From Rotaria socialis (lineage: Eukaryota > Rotifera > Eurotatoria > Philodinida > Philodinidae): a DNA stretch of 64,000 nt. Made by a program: the position numbers and the translations under genes. Every line of letters starts with the position of its first letter. The stretch's first letter is position 1. The stretch is taken from assembly GCA_905331475.1 (NCBI GenBank), contig CAJNYU010003185.1:124001-188000 (forward strand), in the 5' to 3' direction. The notes under the pieces are model-generated. The model ran no database searches and was not told where the DNA came from. It saw only the letters and a list, made by a program, of their open reading frames with translations. Shown here piece after piece: positions 24,881-35,989 of the stretch.

Positions 24881-25232
24881 TTTCCCCCCCCCCCCCCCCT
24901 TCTTCCCTAGGCCAAAACCCTGGCTCTACCACTACGTACAATACCCAATAACGATGGTGTAGCACTCGCGTATCTCATCATAACGTTGCTCGAATTGCTG
25001 GGCCTTTATTAACGGAGAAAATACGATTTGATCAGTGTCGTAAATTCAGTGTTACACAAATATCTTATATCTTTCAGCAGTGAAAAATATATCCAGATGT
25101 CACTCGTAATCAATCACATTTGCCCATATAGCAACCACTTATAGGATTGGTCTTTTTAGCCAATAGATTATTATCTTGCTGTAATGTGTACTTGCCTAAT
25201 ATCGTCTTTTACTTTTAAAGTCATTTCTAGAA
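23700..25232. other. Intergenic region upstream of ASCC3
   Basis: About 1.5 kb between the MITE and ASCC3. It contains the G-run/C-run at 24793-24899 and otherwise AT-rich sequence with no recognised gene. The ASCC3 promoter should lie in its last few hundred bases. Confidence 0.4.
24793..24899. repeat. Long poly-G tract followed by poly-C
   Basis: About 86 consecutive G (24793-24878) are followed by CCTTT and then about 16 C (24884-24899). Open frames reading polyglycine or polyproline here are meaningless. The length is unreliable, and the tract may be a base-calling or assembly artefact, though real G-quartet-forming runs exist. Confidence 0.8.
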
Positions 25233-28200
25233 ATGATTGACTATCAAACATATCCACGAATAACTGGTTCTCTCCGTGCACATTCTGATATTGCTGAACG
25301 ACTACATTATCGAGGCGATACTGATGAATTACTACGACGTCGTCAGCAATCATTGAACACTAATTCAAGAAAATCGATCACATGGCAAGAACTTCAACAG
25401 TTATTTTTGAAAAATAACTCAAATTCAACAATTGAATCACAGATCAAACAATTACGAAAATATGCCATTGAATTCAGTCAGTGGAAAATAGTTTTTTTAT
25501 TTATTCAACGATGCTTATTTGTTTGTTATTTTTAATTTCAGCTGGTTCAGAATCAGATTCATCACAGATTGATTCTGTTTGTATTTATCTTTTTGAATTA
25601 TTTCGTAATGTTAATCAAATACAAGTTTCACTTTTAAAAGAATTAAAATTACGATTTCCAACTTACACTCAACAATTAGTAACACACACATTTGAATTGA
25701 TACGTTCATTAATTCATTCTCTAAAACCAAGTTTCGATGAAGAATATTCGTCTCGTACTTCTTCTAAAACACCATCAAAACAATTATTTGGTGAAGCAAC
25801 TGTCTTTCATCCTGTTTCTATACAAATAAATGAACCACTACCTTGGCTAGATCGTTTATCGTATGACTTCGCTTATCAAGAACAAGAGAATATTAAAAAT
25901 GAAGAAACATGGACTGAAGCTTTACCGATTGCTGCTCCTACAGCAGCAGCAGCATCTATTTATACTAAAAAATGGCTTGAGAATCAGTTACGCACAGTTT
26001 TAAAAGTTCGTGATGGTGAAAATATTTTAGGTCCACAAGAATTTTGCAATTTAGTTTTCGAAACTCTTGTTTCAAGTTCATCAGATGATGAAATTCAACA
26101 TTCTCTATGTGATATTGTTGGTTATGAACATATTGAATTAATCAGTGAATTAATACAAAATCGTCAAATGATAATCGATGGTATTCTAACTAGTGCTAAA
26201 GCTCGTCCACGTGAAATCGTTCGAGCACCAGAACTTATTCAACGGCAATTACAACCAATTCATGGTCCTACAATAGTTGTACAAAGTGAACAAGAAAAAC
26301 GCTTAGGAAAATTAATACGAAAACAAGACCGAAAACAACAACAGCAATCTCAACAACAACAACCAGATGATCCTTTAAGTGAATTTGCTAATCCAGATAT
26401 GTTAAGATATGAACGTGAACGAGAATTACTTTTAGCGACAGAAAAACGTTATGAGAAATTATCAACTCTATCTCAACCAAGGTCAAATCGAACGCCCACG
26501 AAATTGCCATTTGTATTTGATCAATTACAAGAAATTAAACAGAAAACAGCCTACATTGGAGGACGTAATCTTCTCTTACCGGAAAATATTGAACGAAAAT
26601 CATCAACAAATTATGATCTTGTTCATATTCCACATGGTGAACAGATTAAATTAGCAAATTTAGGAAAAAATGTTTGTCCGGCACTTGTTCGATTTGAAGA
26701 TTTGGAACCACTTGGACAAATTCTATTCAAAGATAGTATTCAAACACTCAATTTAGTTCAATCAATCGTATACAAAACAGCAGTGTTTTCAAATGAAAAC
26801 ATTCTTATTTCTGCTCCGTAGGTATCCTAATGAAGAACTTAATAGATTGTTTGTTAGTAGTAAAAAATAATAACACTGTAGAAATTATTTCATACAGAAT
26901 AAAATAAATGGTAGACTGTTCTGAGCTATAACTAAGTCATGATAATTCGTTGAGTACTACCTGGTGTTCTAATTATGATCCCAAAGACTCTTGGTGTATG
27001 TATTGTATTTTTCTTTCATAGAACTGGTGCTGGTAAAACAAATATTGCTATGTTAACAATTCTTTCTGAACTACGTCGTCATTATGACGTTAAAAATAAC
27101 GTTTTACTGGATACAGATTTTAAAATCATCTATGTTGCACCAATGAAAGCTCTTGCTTCGGAAATGGTTCAAAATTTTTCTCAACGTCTTTCATCGCTTG
27201 GTCTTCAAGTAAAAGAATTAACTGGTGATATGCAATTAACTAAAGCTGAAATCGAACGAACACATATGATCATAACAACGCCTGAAAAATGGGATGTTGT
27301 CACACGAAAATCAACCGGCGACACAAAATTTGTGCAAAGTGTTAAATTATTAATTATTGATGAAATTCACTTGTTACATGAAGATCGTGGTCCAGTTATT
27401 GAAGCACTTGTTGCACGTACACTTCGACAAGTTGAACAAACACAAGAGTCAATTCGAATTGTTGGCCTATCGGCTACATTACCCAATTACATCGATATCG
27501 CTAAATTTCTTTTTGTTAATTTAATGACTGGTCTCTTCTTTTTCGATCATCGTTTTCGTCCTGTACCATTAGCACAAACGTTTATCGGAATTAAAGGTGC
27601 AAATAAAATGGCTACGACCAAAAATCTTGACGATGTCTGCTATGATAAAGTCTTAGAACAAATCAAAGTTGGACGACAACAGGTTTGTTATCATAAGCTC
27701 TTACATCCTACGAAAGAACACAGCATTTGTGTTTTGTTTGACGGCCTTATCGTTAATAATAAGTAACAAAATACTAAAAATTATTTTTTCTCTGTTTTTT
27801 TCAAGGTTCTTGTTTTTGTTCATGCTCGTAATGCAACAGTCCGTACAGGACTTCAATTAGTTGAATATGCACGTAATCGTGGTGATCTTGAATATTTTCT
27901 CTACAAAGAAAAAGATGACGACGGTCAACACGAATCCAGACAATATCAAGAAGCATGCCGGCATGTATCTCATTCAAAGAATGTTCAATTACGAGATCTA
28001 TTTCCAAATGGTATTGGTATTCATCATGCCGGAATGTTAAGACAAGATCGAAATTTAGTTGAAAAATATTTCTCGAAAGGTTTTATTAAAGTACTTGTTT
28101 GTACGGCAACTCTTGCTTGGGGTGTCAATTTACCAGCGCATGCTGTTATTATAAAAGGTTAGATCTTGTTGTTGCTTTTTTAGGTGAAATTTGAGGTTAT

Positions 28201-31200
28201 CTTTTGATTGACTAGGTACTGAATTATACGATAGTAAGCGTGGCTCATTTGTTGATTTGAGTATTCTTGATGTACTGCAAATATTTGGTCGTGCTGGTCG
28301 TCCACAATTCGATACCAATGGTCATGGCATTATTTTAACAACATATGAGAAACTTCAACATTATTTATCTTTATTAACACGACAAAATCCAATTGAATCT
28401 CAATTTATTAGCCATTTAACAGACAATCTTAATGCCGAGGTTGTCCTTGGTACAGTAGCAACAGTAGCTGAAGCATGTTCGTGGCTTCGTTATACTTATT
28501 TACATGTTCGTATGCATGCATCACCAATAACATATGGTATTAATGCAAGTATGTATGCAGCTGATCCAATGCTACATAGTTTTCAACGAGACATAATTGC
28601 TAAAGCAGCACAAGAACTTGATAAAGCACATATGGTCCGTTTTGAAGAAAAAACTGGATATTTATTTGCTACAGATCTTGGCCGAACAGCGTAAGTGTAA
28701 AATTTCTCCCTGCATAATAGACAACAATCTAATAGAAATAGGTTTATTACAGAATTTACATTCTATCTATTTATGTAAAATAGTCGGAATTTGAAGTATT
28801 TATGTGTGTGTAAAGTCTATATCCCTACATTAAAGAATAATTACTGAAAGGAGTTTATTATATATATATATATATATATATGATACTATTTTATCATTTA
28901 GTTCTCACTATTATATTAATTATGTAACAATTGAAACAATAAATGAACGTTTATCAAATCGTTACATGAGTGAAGCCGAACTGATTGAACTTGCATCATT
29001 AGCTGATGAATTTTCTCAACTTAAAATTCGTGATGATGAATTAGATGAACTTGATTTATTATATAATAGTCAATGTCGGGTACCGGTTAAAGGTGGTGTC
29101 GAGAATGTTCATGGAAAAACAAACATTCTCATCCAAGCGTATATATCTCGTGCGCAATTACATTCGTTTTCATTAGTATCGGATATGTCCTATGTTAATC
29201 AAAATGTTGTTCGTTTAATACGTGCACTATTTGAAGTTGTTCTCAAACGTGCATGGGCGACACTATCATCGCGGTCACTTCGTTTAGCTAAAATGGTTGA
29301 GCAACGCATGTGGGATACTATAAATCCTCTATGGCAATTTTCTCAATATATCAATGTTGAAATTCTTCAAAAGTTAGATGAAAAACAAATGACACCAGAA
29401 CGACTATTAGAAATGGATGCAAAAGAGATTGGCATTATGATACATAACACACGTTTAGGCAAAGAAATAAAAGCATATGCATCTTATATACCTGTATTAA
29501 AAATTGATACTCAAATACAACCGATAACTCGAACTGTTCTACGCATAAAATTGACTATAACAGCAGCTTTTAAGTGGTCGGATAAAATTCATGGTACAAA
29601 TAGTCAACAATTTTGGATATGGATTGAAGATCCTGATACAGATAATATATATCATTCCGAATATTTTATAATTACAAAAAAACAAGTTAAACTTGAAGAA
29701 CCACAAACAATTATTTTTACTATCCCGGTAATTGAACCATTAGCTAATCAATATTATGTACGAGCTATTAGTGATCGATGGCTTGGTTCAGACACATCAA
29801 CGATTATGTCATTTCATAATCTCATTCTACCCGAACGTCATATGCCACATACAGGTAATTGTTAGAAGAAGAACAAATCGAATGTTTAAATTATACATAG
29901 AAGAATTTTAAAATCAATTTCGTAGTTTTCATAAATAACAATAGAAAACTAATTTTTGTCTTAGAAATTTGTCTAGACACATGAGTAGAGATGTGCAAAA
30001 CCAGTCTCCGGGAGCTTGCCCCCCCCCCCAAAAAAAAGTGATTGATTCATGGAAGATTTCGTTTCTTTATTTTTCAGAACTATTGGATTTGGAACCATTA
30101 CCAATCACTGCATTAGGTAATCCTGCATATGAAGCTTTATTTGAATTTAAACATTTTAATCCAATTCAAACACAATTATTTCATTGTTTATATCATACAA
30201 ATAATAATACATTACTCGGTTCACCTACAGGTTCAGGTAAAACAGTGGCAGCTGAAATCGCAATGTTGCGTGTTTTTAATAAATATCCTGACATGAAATG
30301 TGTCTATATCGCACCATTAAAAGCACTTGTCCGCGAACGTATACACGATTGGAAAATACGTCTTGAACAAAATCTTGGTAAAAAAGTTGTTGAATTAACC
30401 GGTGATTTTACACCTGATACACGTGCTATCCAATTAGCTGATGTTATTGTTACGACACCTGAAAAATGGGATGGTATGAGTCGTTCGTGGCAAACACGTT
30501 CCTACGTTAAACAAGTTGCTTTATTGATTATTGATGAAATTCATATGTTAGGTGAAGATCGTGGTCCAGTACTTGAAGTTATTGTCTCGCGAGCAAATTT
30601 TATTGCTTCACATACTGATCTACCACTCCGTATTGTTGGTCTATCAACAGCTGTTGCAAATGCACGAGACCTAGCCGATTGGTTAGGTATAACAGGTTCA
30701 ATAGGATTATATAATTTTCGACCTAGTGTTCGACCGGTACCATTAGAAGCACATATTCAAGGTTATCCAGGCAAACATTATTGTCCACGTTGTATGTCAA
30801 TGAATAAACCTGCTTATCAGGCTATACGTACGCATTCACCGGATAAACCTGTGCTAATATTTGTTAGCAGTCGACGACAAACACGTTTAACAGCAGAAGA
30901 ATTAACAAAATATTTACTCAATGACGATCATCCTAAACAATGGTTACATTCGTCCGAAGTTGAAATGGAGAATATTTTAGTACAGATACAAGATAAAAGT
31001 CTTCGAATGACATTAGCATTTGGTGTCGGCATTCATCATGCTGGTTTAAAAGATCGTGATCGAGATATTGTCGAAAAATTATTTGTTAATCGAAAAATTC
31101 AAATATTAGTTGCAACAGTAAGAAACAATAAGAAATATTTTTATTTTCTACTTTTACTTTGTTTCTTATAGTCAACATTAGCATGGGGTGTTAACTTTCC

Positions 31201-33212
31201 AGCACATCTTGTTATTATTAAAGGTAATTGTCTCGTATAGAAATTGCGACTAAAATCTATGAGTATTGAAATGACGAGGACGAAGAAGAAAACATTTTCT
31301 GCTTCATGCAGGATTCTTGTGTACCTTCGCACATTTAAAATAGATGTATGAGATGATAGCTTTTACGATATGACGAGTACGTGGAATTAGCGTGATAAAA
31401 ATGAGTCCAAATCTTTCACAAAAACTTGAAATTTCTTCTTGAATGCCAACCCTAAATTTCATGCATCGAAATTATACAATTGTTTTTCTAAGGTACTGAA
31501 TATTACGATGGAAAAACTCATCGTTATGTTGATTTTCCCATAACGGATGTATTACAAATGATGGGCCGTGCTGGTCGACCTCAATTCGACGACTCAGGCA
31601 AAGCAGTTATTATGGTTCATGACGTAAAAAAGAACTTTTACAAAAAATTTCTCTATGAACCATTTCCAGGTAAATTGTCGAATTTATCATATCGCGAAAA
31701 TTATATAGTTCATCTATACACTTTTAGTTGAATCCAGCTTATTGAATGTCCTATCTGATCATTTAAATGCAGAAATTGTAAGTGGTACAATTTCAACAAA
31801 GCAAGAAGCACTTGATTATTTAACTTGGACCTATTTCTTCCGTCGTTTACTTGTTAATCCAAGTTATTATCAGATGGAACCGCTAGCAAGCGATGCGAAT
31901 GAACAAGTGACACTCAATACATATTTATCAACAATTGTACAACGTTCACTGGATGAATTAATTCGTTCAACGTGCGTATTGATCAGTGAAGATGATCAAC
32001 GTACATTACAAGCGACTGTTCACGGACGTATAGCATCACATTATTATATATCATACAAAACCATAAATATGTTTGCTCAACGTGTTACATCAAATACAAA
32101 CATAGCAGACCTTATTGACATAATTTCTTCTGCACATGAATATGCTGAAATGCCGGTAAAATTTTTATTACGAGACAAATGAAATAATTAATTGCATATC
32201 ATTTCCTTATTTTTCTCGTCGTAAATCATTGATAGAATCATGTTCTCGGATCTCAAGTATCTCTAAAGATTAAATCTCCAGTTTGCGCATTGTCATGACT
32301 TCTTGAACGTAAACATTTATAGATACACATGATTTCATTAAAAGGGAAAAACAACAAAATCAAAGGCCCTAGAACTTGTAAAAGAAGAGTTTCGTATAGG
32401 CCAATATTATTCGTCGCTCGCCGGATAATTATACATTCATAATCCAAAGTATATAAAAGTAGTGAATCTTCTGGAAACTTTCACACTAGAGGATTTATGA
32501 CAATCGATATGATCTTTTTTCTGCGTATGACCTAGAAATGAAAATCATTCTCATTTTTCTATTGAAAACAGGTTCGCCATAATGAAGATGAATTACACAA
32601 GACAATGGTTGATCGTGTACGAATACCATTTCAAAGTCCACCTCAATTGGATTCTCCACATTTGAAAACAAATTTATTAATACAATTTCATTTAAGTCGA
32701 TTGGAATTTCCTCGTGTCGATTATGTAACTGATTTAAAATCTTGCCTCGATCAGATCATTCGTGTCATTCAAGCGTTAATTGATCTATGTGCACATAAAG
32801 CACTTCTAAGTCCATGTTTACTTTGCATACATTTTCTACAAATGATAACTCAAGCACGATGGATAACCGATCCGGATGTTTTAACTTTACCACATATCAC
32901 TGATCGATCATTTGCTCGTATATTTTCGTCTCGTCTATGCCAATTAACTGATATTAAACGTGAAACGCTGAATAATATGATTCAAACTCATTTAACAACA
33001 GCACAAATCGATGATATCTATGAGCATTTAATGCGTTTACCACAAATAGAATTAACTTTTAATATACGTGGCTTTTGGTCAACACGTGTAGAAACTCGAC
33101 AGCTACCAGCCAATGTCCATGCTGATCAAGAATATACATTACAAATAGCTTTGAAAAGAATTAATCGAATACGCGTAAGTGAATAACTACAGTACAGGGA
33201 TTAGCCCCCTCT

Positions 33213-33269
<57 letters not shown>

Positions 33270-33273
33270 CGGT

Positions 33274-33309
<36 letters not shown>

Positions 33310-34003
33310 NCAGTACAGGGATACGCCACCCTCCCACCCCCCCCCCCCCCCTCATCTGAAATTGAAACATAAACATTTTAACCACTACTCTAAAACTTAT
33401 GACAGGTCCTATTATAAACAGTGACATGCAACTTTGTTAACCTCGGTCTCTGCGTCACACAAATTGATGAAGGATTATATAAATAAATATGTTCTTAACA
33501 AAAAAAAGGTAGTATAATGAAATAATCCTATGATAAGCAAAAGTAAGAAAGTTTTGCTTTATCTTTTAATCTCAGATGAGTAGCGCTGGCAAGCGTGGGT
33601 TTTTTAATCAAAAGATATTAGGCCATGTCTCGACTGTTTGTTTATTTATTTCTATTTGAAGAGAAATGAATTTCGTCAATTAACAACATCATCAGTTAAT
33701 AAGCCAAAAGATGAATCATGGATATTTGTTCTTGGTAATTCAGATACCGGTGAATTAATATGTATAAAACGTTTTAATCAAATCATACGTTCTCATACGA
33801 CTGTTTCATTATCATTTGTTACATCAAATATAACAGGACGACAACGATTAACACTTTATTTATTATCCGATGGCTATTTAGGTCTTGATCAACAGTATGA
33901 CTTCTTTATTGATGTTCAATCTGCATCGTTACAAACACAAATTAACACAGAATTAAATCCATTATCTGATGAACTCGATCGACGACTTGCAGCTTTGCAA
34001 TGA
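25233..34003 (+). CDS. ASCC3: Activating signal cointegrator 1 complex subunit 3 (ASCC3), Ski2-like helicase
   Basis: Twelve exons (25233-25476, 25542-26817, 27022-27682, 27806-28157, 28216-28690, 28902-29854, 30078-31117, 31172-31223, 31493-31669, 31728-32155, 32572-33174, 33662-34003) join in phase to exactly 2200 residues; human ASCC3 has about 2200. It has two helicase cassettes. The first has Walker A TGAGKT near residue 509, DEIH near 619, then GIGIHHAGM and [11 protein letters not shown], and a Sec63 domain. The second has SPTGSGKT near 1367, [12 protein letters not shown] near 1472, [11 protein letters not shown], and a second Sec63 domain up to the C terminus. Both cassettes keep their catalytic motifs. 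ASCC3 is the 3'-5' helicase of the ASC-1 complex: with ALKBH3 it opens alkylated DNA for repair, and in ribosome quality control it splits collided ribosomes. The start [15 protein letters not shown] matches the known N terminus (PRLTGALR). One exon is only 52 bases. The last intron holds a G run and an N. Confidence 0.96.
28860..28882. repeat. (TA)n microsatellite in ASCC3 intron 5
   Basis: An uninterrupted TA run of about 11 units lies just upstream of the exon 6 acceptor. Confidence 0.9.
33190..33325. other. Poly-G tract with N and duplicated flank in ASCC3 intron 11 (probable assembly join)
   Basis: G runs (33215-33309) are interrupted by GCGGTG near 33270 and end at a single N (33310). 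The motif CAGTACAGGGAT occurs both before the run (about 33190) and immediately after the N (33311). This indicates an unmerged overlap or polymerase slippage around a homopolymer. It lies wholly in the intron and does not affect the protein. Confidence 0.7.
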
Positions 34004-34703
34004 AATCGATTGCAATTGTTTCCTGGGCTTTTTTTTTAAATCGATCTACAGTGATTCATTTTATTTGATAATAAAAAAATATAATGAAAAGATAGACATA
34101 AATAAAGTGAAAAACAAATTGAATCCTTGCAGATACATCCTTTCATAAGAATAGTCAAAATATTTTTTATTAGTTTCTTCTTTGCAAACGCCATCAGAAT
34201 ACAAGAGAAAATTATTCTGATAATTAGAGTTTCAATTTGTATTAAATGGTACATTTATAGTAATATCGATTTCTATCGTCTTTTTTCTTCTTTTTTGTCT
34301 CAATTAGATAGTTTCATTTTCGTTAATGCAATTTTCTCAGCGTTATAATCTCTAGACTTTTATGTAGATTGGATTAGTTCCCTAGCTCAATTTTCATCAT
34401 TATTATTGATGTTTTTTGGTTGCATAGGGTTAATCATATTTCTAGTTATCGTTCCCATCGTTTTTGATTGCCTCGCTTGATTCTAATCTTGAAGAGGTCT
34501 TTGTCTTTATTTAATATTCGTATTCAATAGGGTATTTCTAATCTTGACTTATTAAATTAACATTTTCTCATCAAGCAATATGATCTACAACTCCCATTAA
34601 TCTGCGAAACAAATATATATATATATATATATATCGCTGAACTCAAAACACAGTATTTCACTGTTCGATCTTAATATATAAAAAAAATAATTTTAGATAA
34701 AAT
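34004..34703. other. ASCC3 3' flank and mL55 promoter
   Basis: About 700 AT-rich bases. An AATAAA-type signal lies near 34069 (GATAATAAAAAAAT), and a (TA)n run of about 11 units lies at 34613-34634. No gene recognised. Confidence 0.45.
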
Positions 34704-35073
34704 ATGCTATTAAAAAGCATTTTTCCATTAATTATTAGTCAACGATCAAATTGTTATCGTAGTTCAATAACAAGATTTTCCCGAGATATTTATTCTCGAC
34801 TTTATTTTAATTATCTTGTTCTACCTGATGGATCAACGATTCGTATAAGATATACGGAACCGAGACATCTCGTTAAAGTAAGATTAATTAATTAATTAAA
34901 AAACACCAAAAGAACTTCGTTTTTTTTAGTTACCAGTTGATATTGCAAGTCTATCCGAAAAAGAACAAAAAACACGTTTACTGCGTCGATCGGCTGTACA
35001 AAAAGATAAAATGGAAATTTCATTAGATACTTCTTACGATCCATCAGCTTATTTGAATCAGTATACAAAATAG
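34704..35073 (+). CDS. MRPL55: Mitochondrial large ribosomal subunit protein mL55
   Basis: Two exons (34704-34877 and 34930-35073) join at phase 0 into 105 residues, close to the short metazoan mL55 proteins. The N terminus is basic and hydroxylated (about 30 residues), as expected for a mitochondrial targeting peptide. The conserved core is YSRLYFNYLVLPDGSTIRIR followed by YTEPRHLVK, then LPVDIASLSEKEQKTRL, which matches the DGSTIxIRYxEPR and MPIDLxxLSxEExxxRL blocks of mL55. The protein belongs to the 39S subunit of the mitochondrial ribosome and is specific to animals. It lies 700 bases downstream of ASCC3 on the same strand with its own likely promoter; an AATAAA-like signal follows near 35103. 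Confidence 0.9.
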
Positions 35074-35989
35074 TTTTCCTTGTTTGTTGTTTTCTTTAAA
35101 GATAAATAAAAGTAGTATCTTGATATCACTATTAGATAAGAAAATATACACAAAATGGCTCCTATTCATTTATTCTTATTCAATATATATGCTAAAACAG
35201 ACCTATGAAGCCTTCAGAATTTTTTTCTTGTGGTAAATCAAGTTGTTTGATTCTATTTTTTGTATGTAGAACAAGAAAATGATTATTGTAAGAAACCCCA
35301 TCGGAAGCAAATTTCAATTTCAATTCTCCAAGCTCATCAAGAAAAAAAGCTAATTAGACACCGATTTACTGGTTATGTGTATGATCATGAAAGAATTACT
35401 ATTTCCTATTCGGATTTTTTTTAAATATATTGACCAAGGCAATTCTTTCGTCTTACTCATCAATCTCCGTCATCATACTAAAAGTCGATTAATTTTCTTT
35501 TGCAACCTTGGTATATCCTATTATAAGCCTAAACATTCACACCATATCGTATTTCAAACATAAGGACAGAAGTCGTCCTTGGCATAAATTTTCTTTTTTT
35601 TTTGAGTCGTCATATTTGTTTCTTTAATAATGTCAAAATAAAAATAGGCGCACACACACACATATATATATATACAATCTACAAAAGAATTAATATGCCA
35701 TCAAATCTGCATATACGTAATCAGAATAAAATATTAAAACGAAGAAGAAGAATAAGAAACAAAAAGTAGCAAATAGTATATGTATATAGATCTTTATCTA
35801 TCTATCAATCCATGATAACCACCATTTATTAAACTTCACTATTCTAAATGAACAACCAAGATTGATTCATATGCACAATTGTGTTATCACCTAAATAAAA
35901 TAAAAAAATGTTTGTTTTTAGTAAATAAAATTTTCATTGCTATTTACATTGAAAAAACCACCGGATGAATAATGTCTATCGTGCGATAG
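35074..35989. other. Intergenic, convergent mL55 and Kir 3' ends
   Basis: AT-rich DNA between two genes that point at each other. It holds a CA/TA dinucleotide run (35651-35674) and no recognised gene. Confidence 0.5.

Noticed and set aside
24720-24965. Polyglycine and polyproline open frames
   Set aside because: Direct translations of the G and C homopolymers with no other support.
33161-33427. Open frames across the ASCC3 intron G run
   Set aside because: They cross an N and a homopolymer inside an intron between two well-defined ASCC3 exons.
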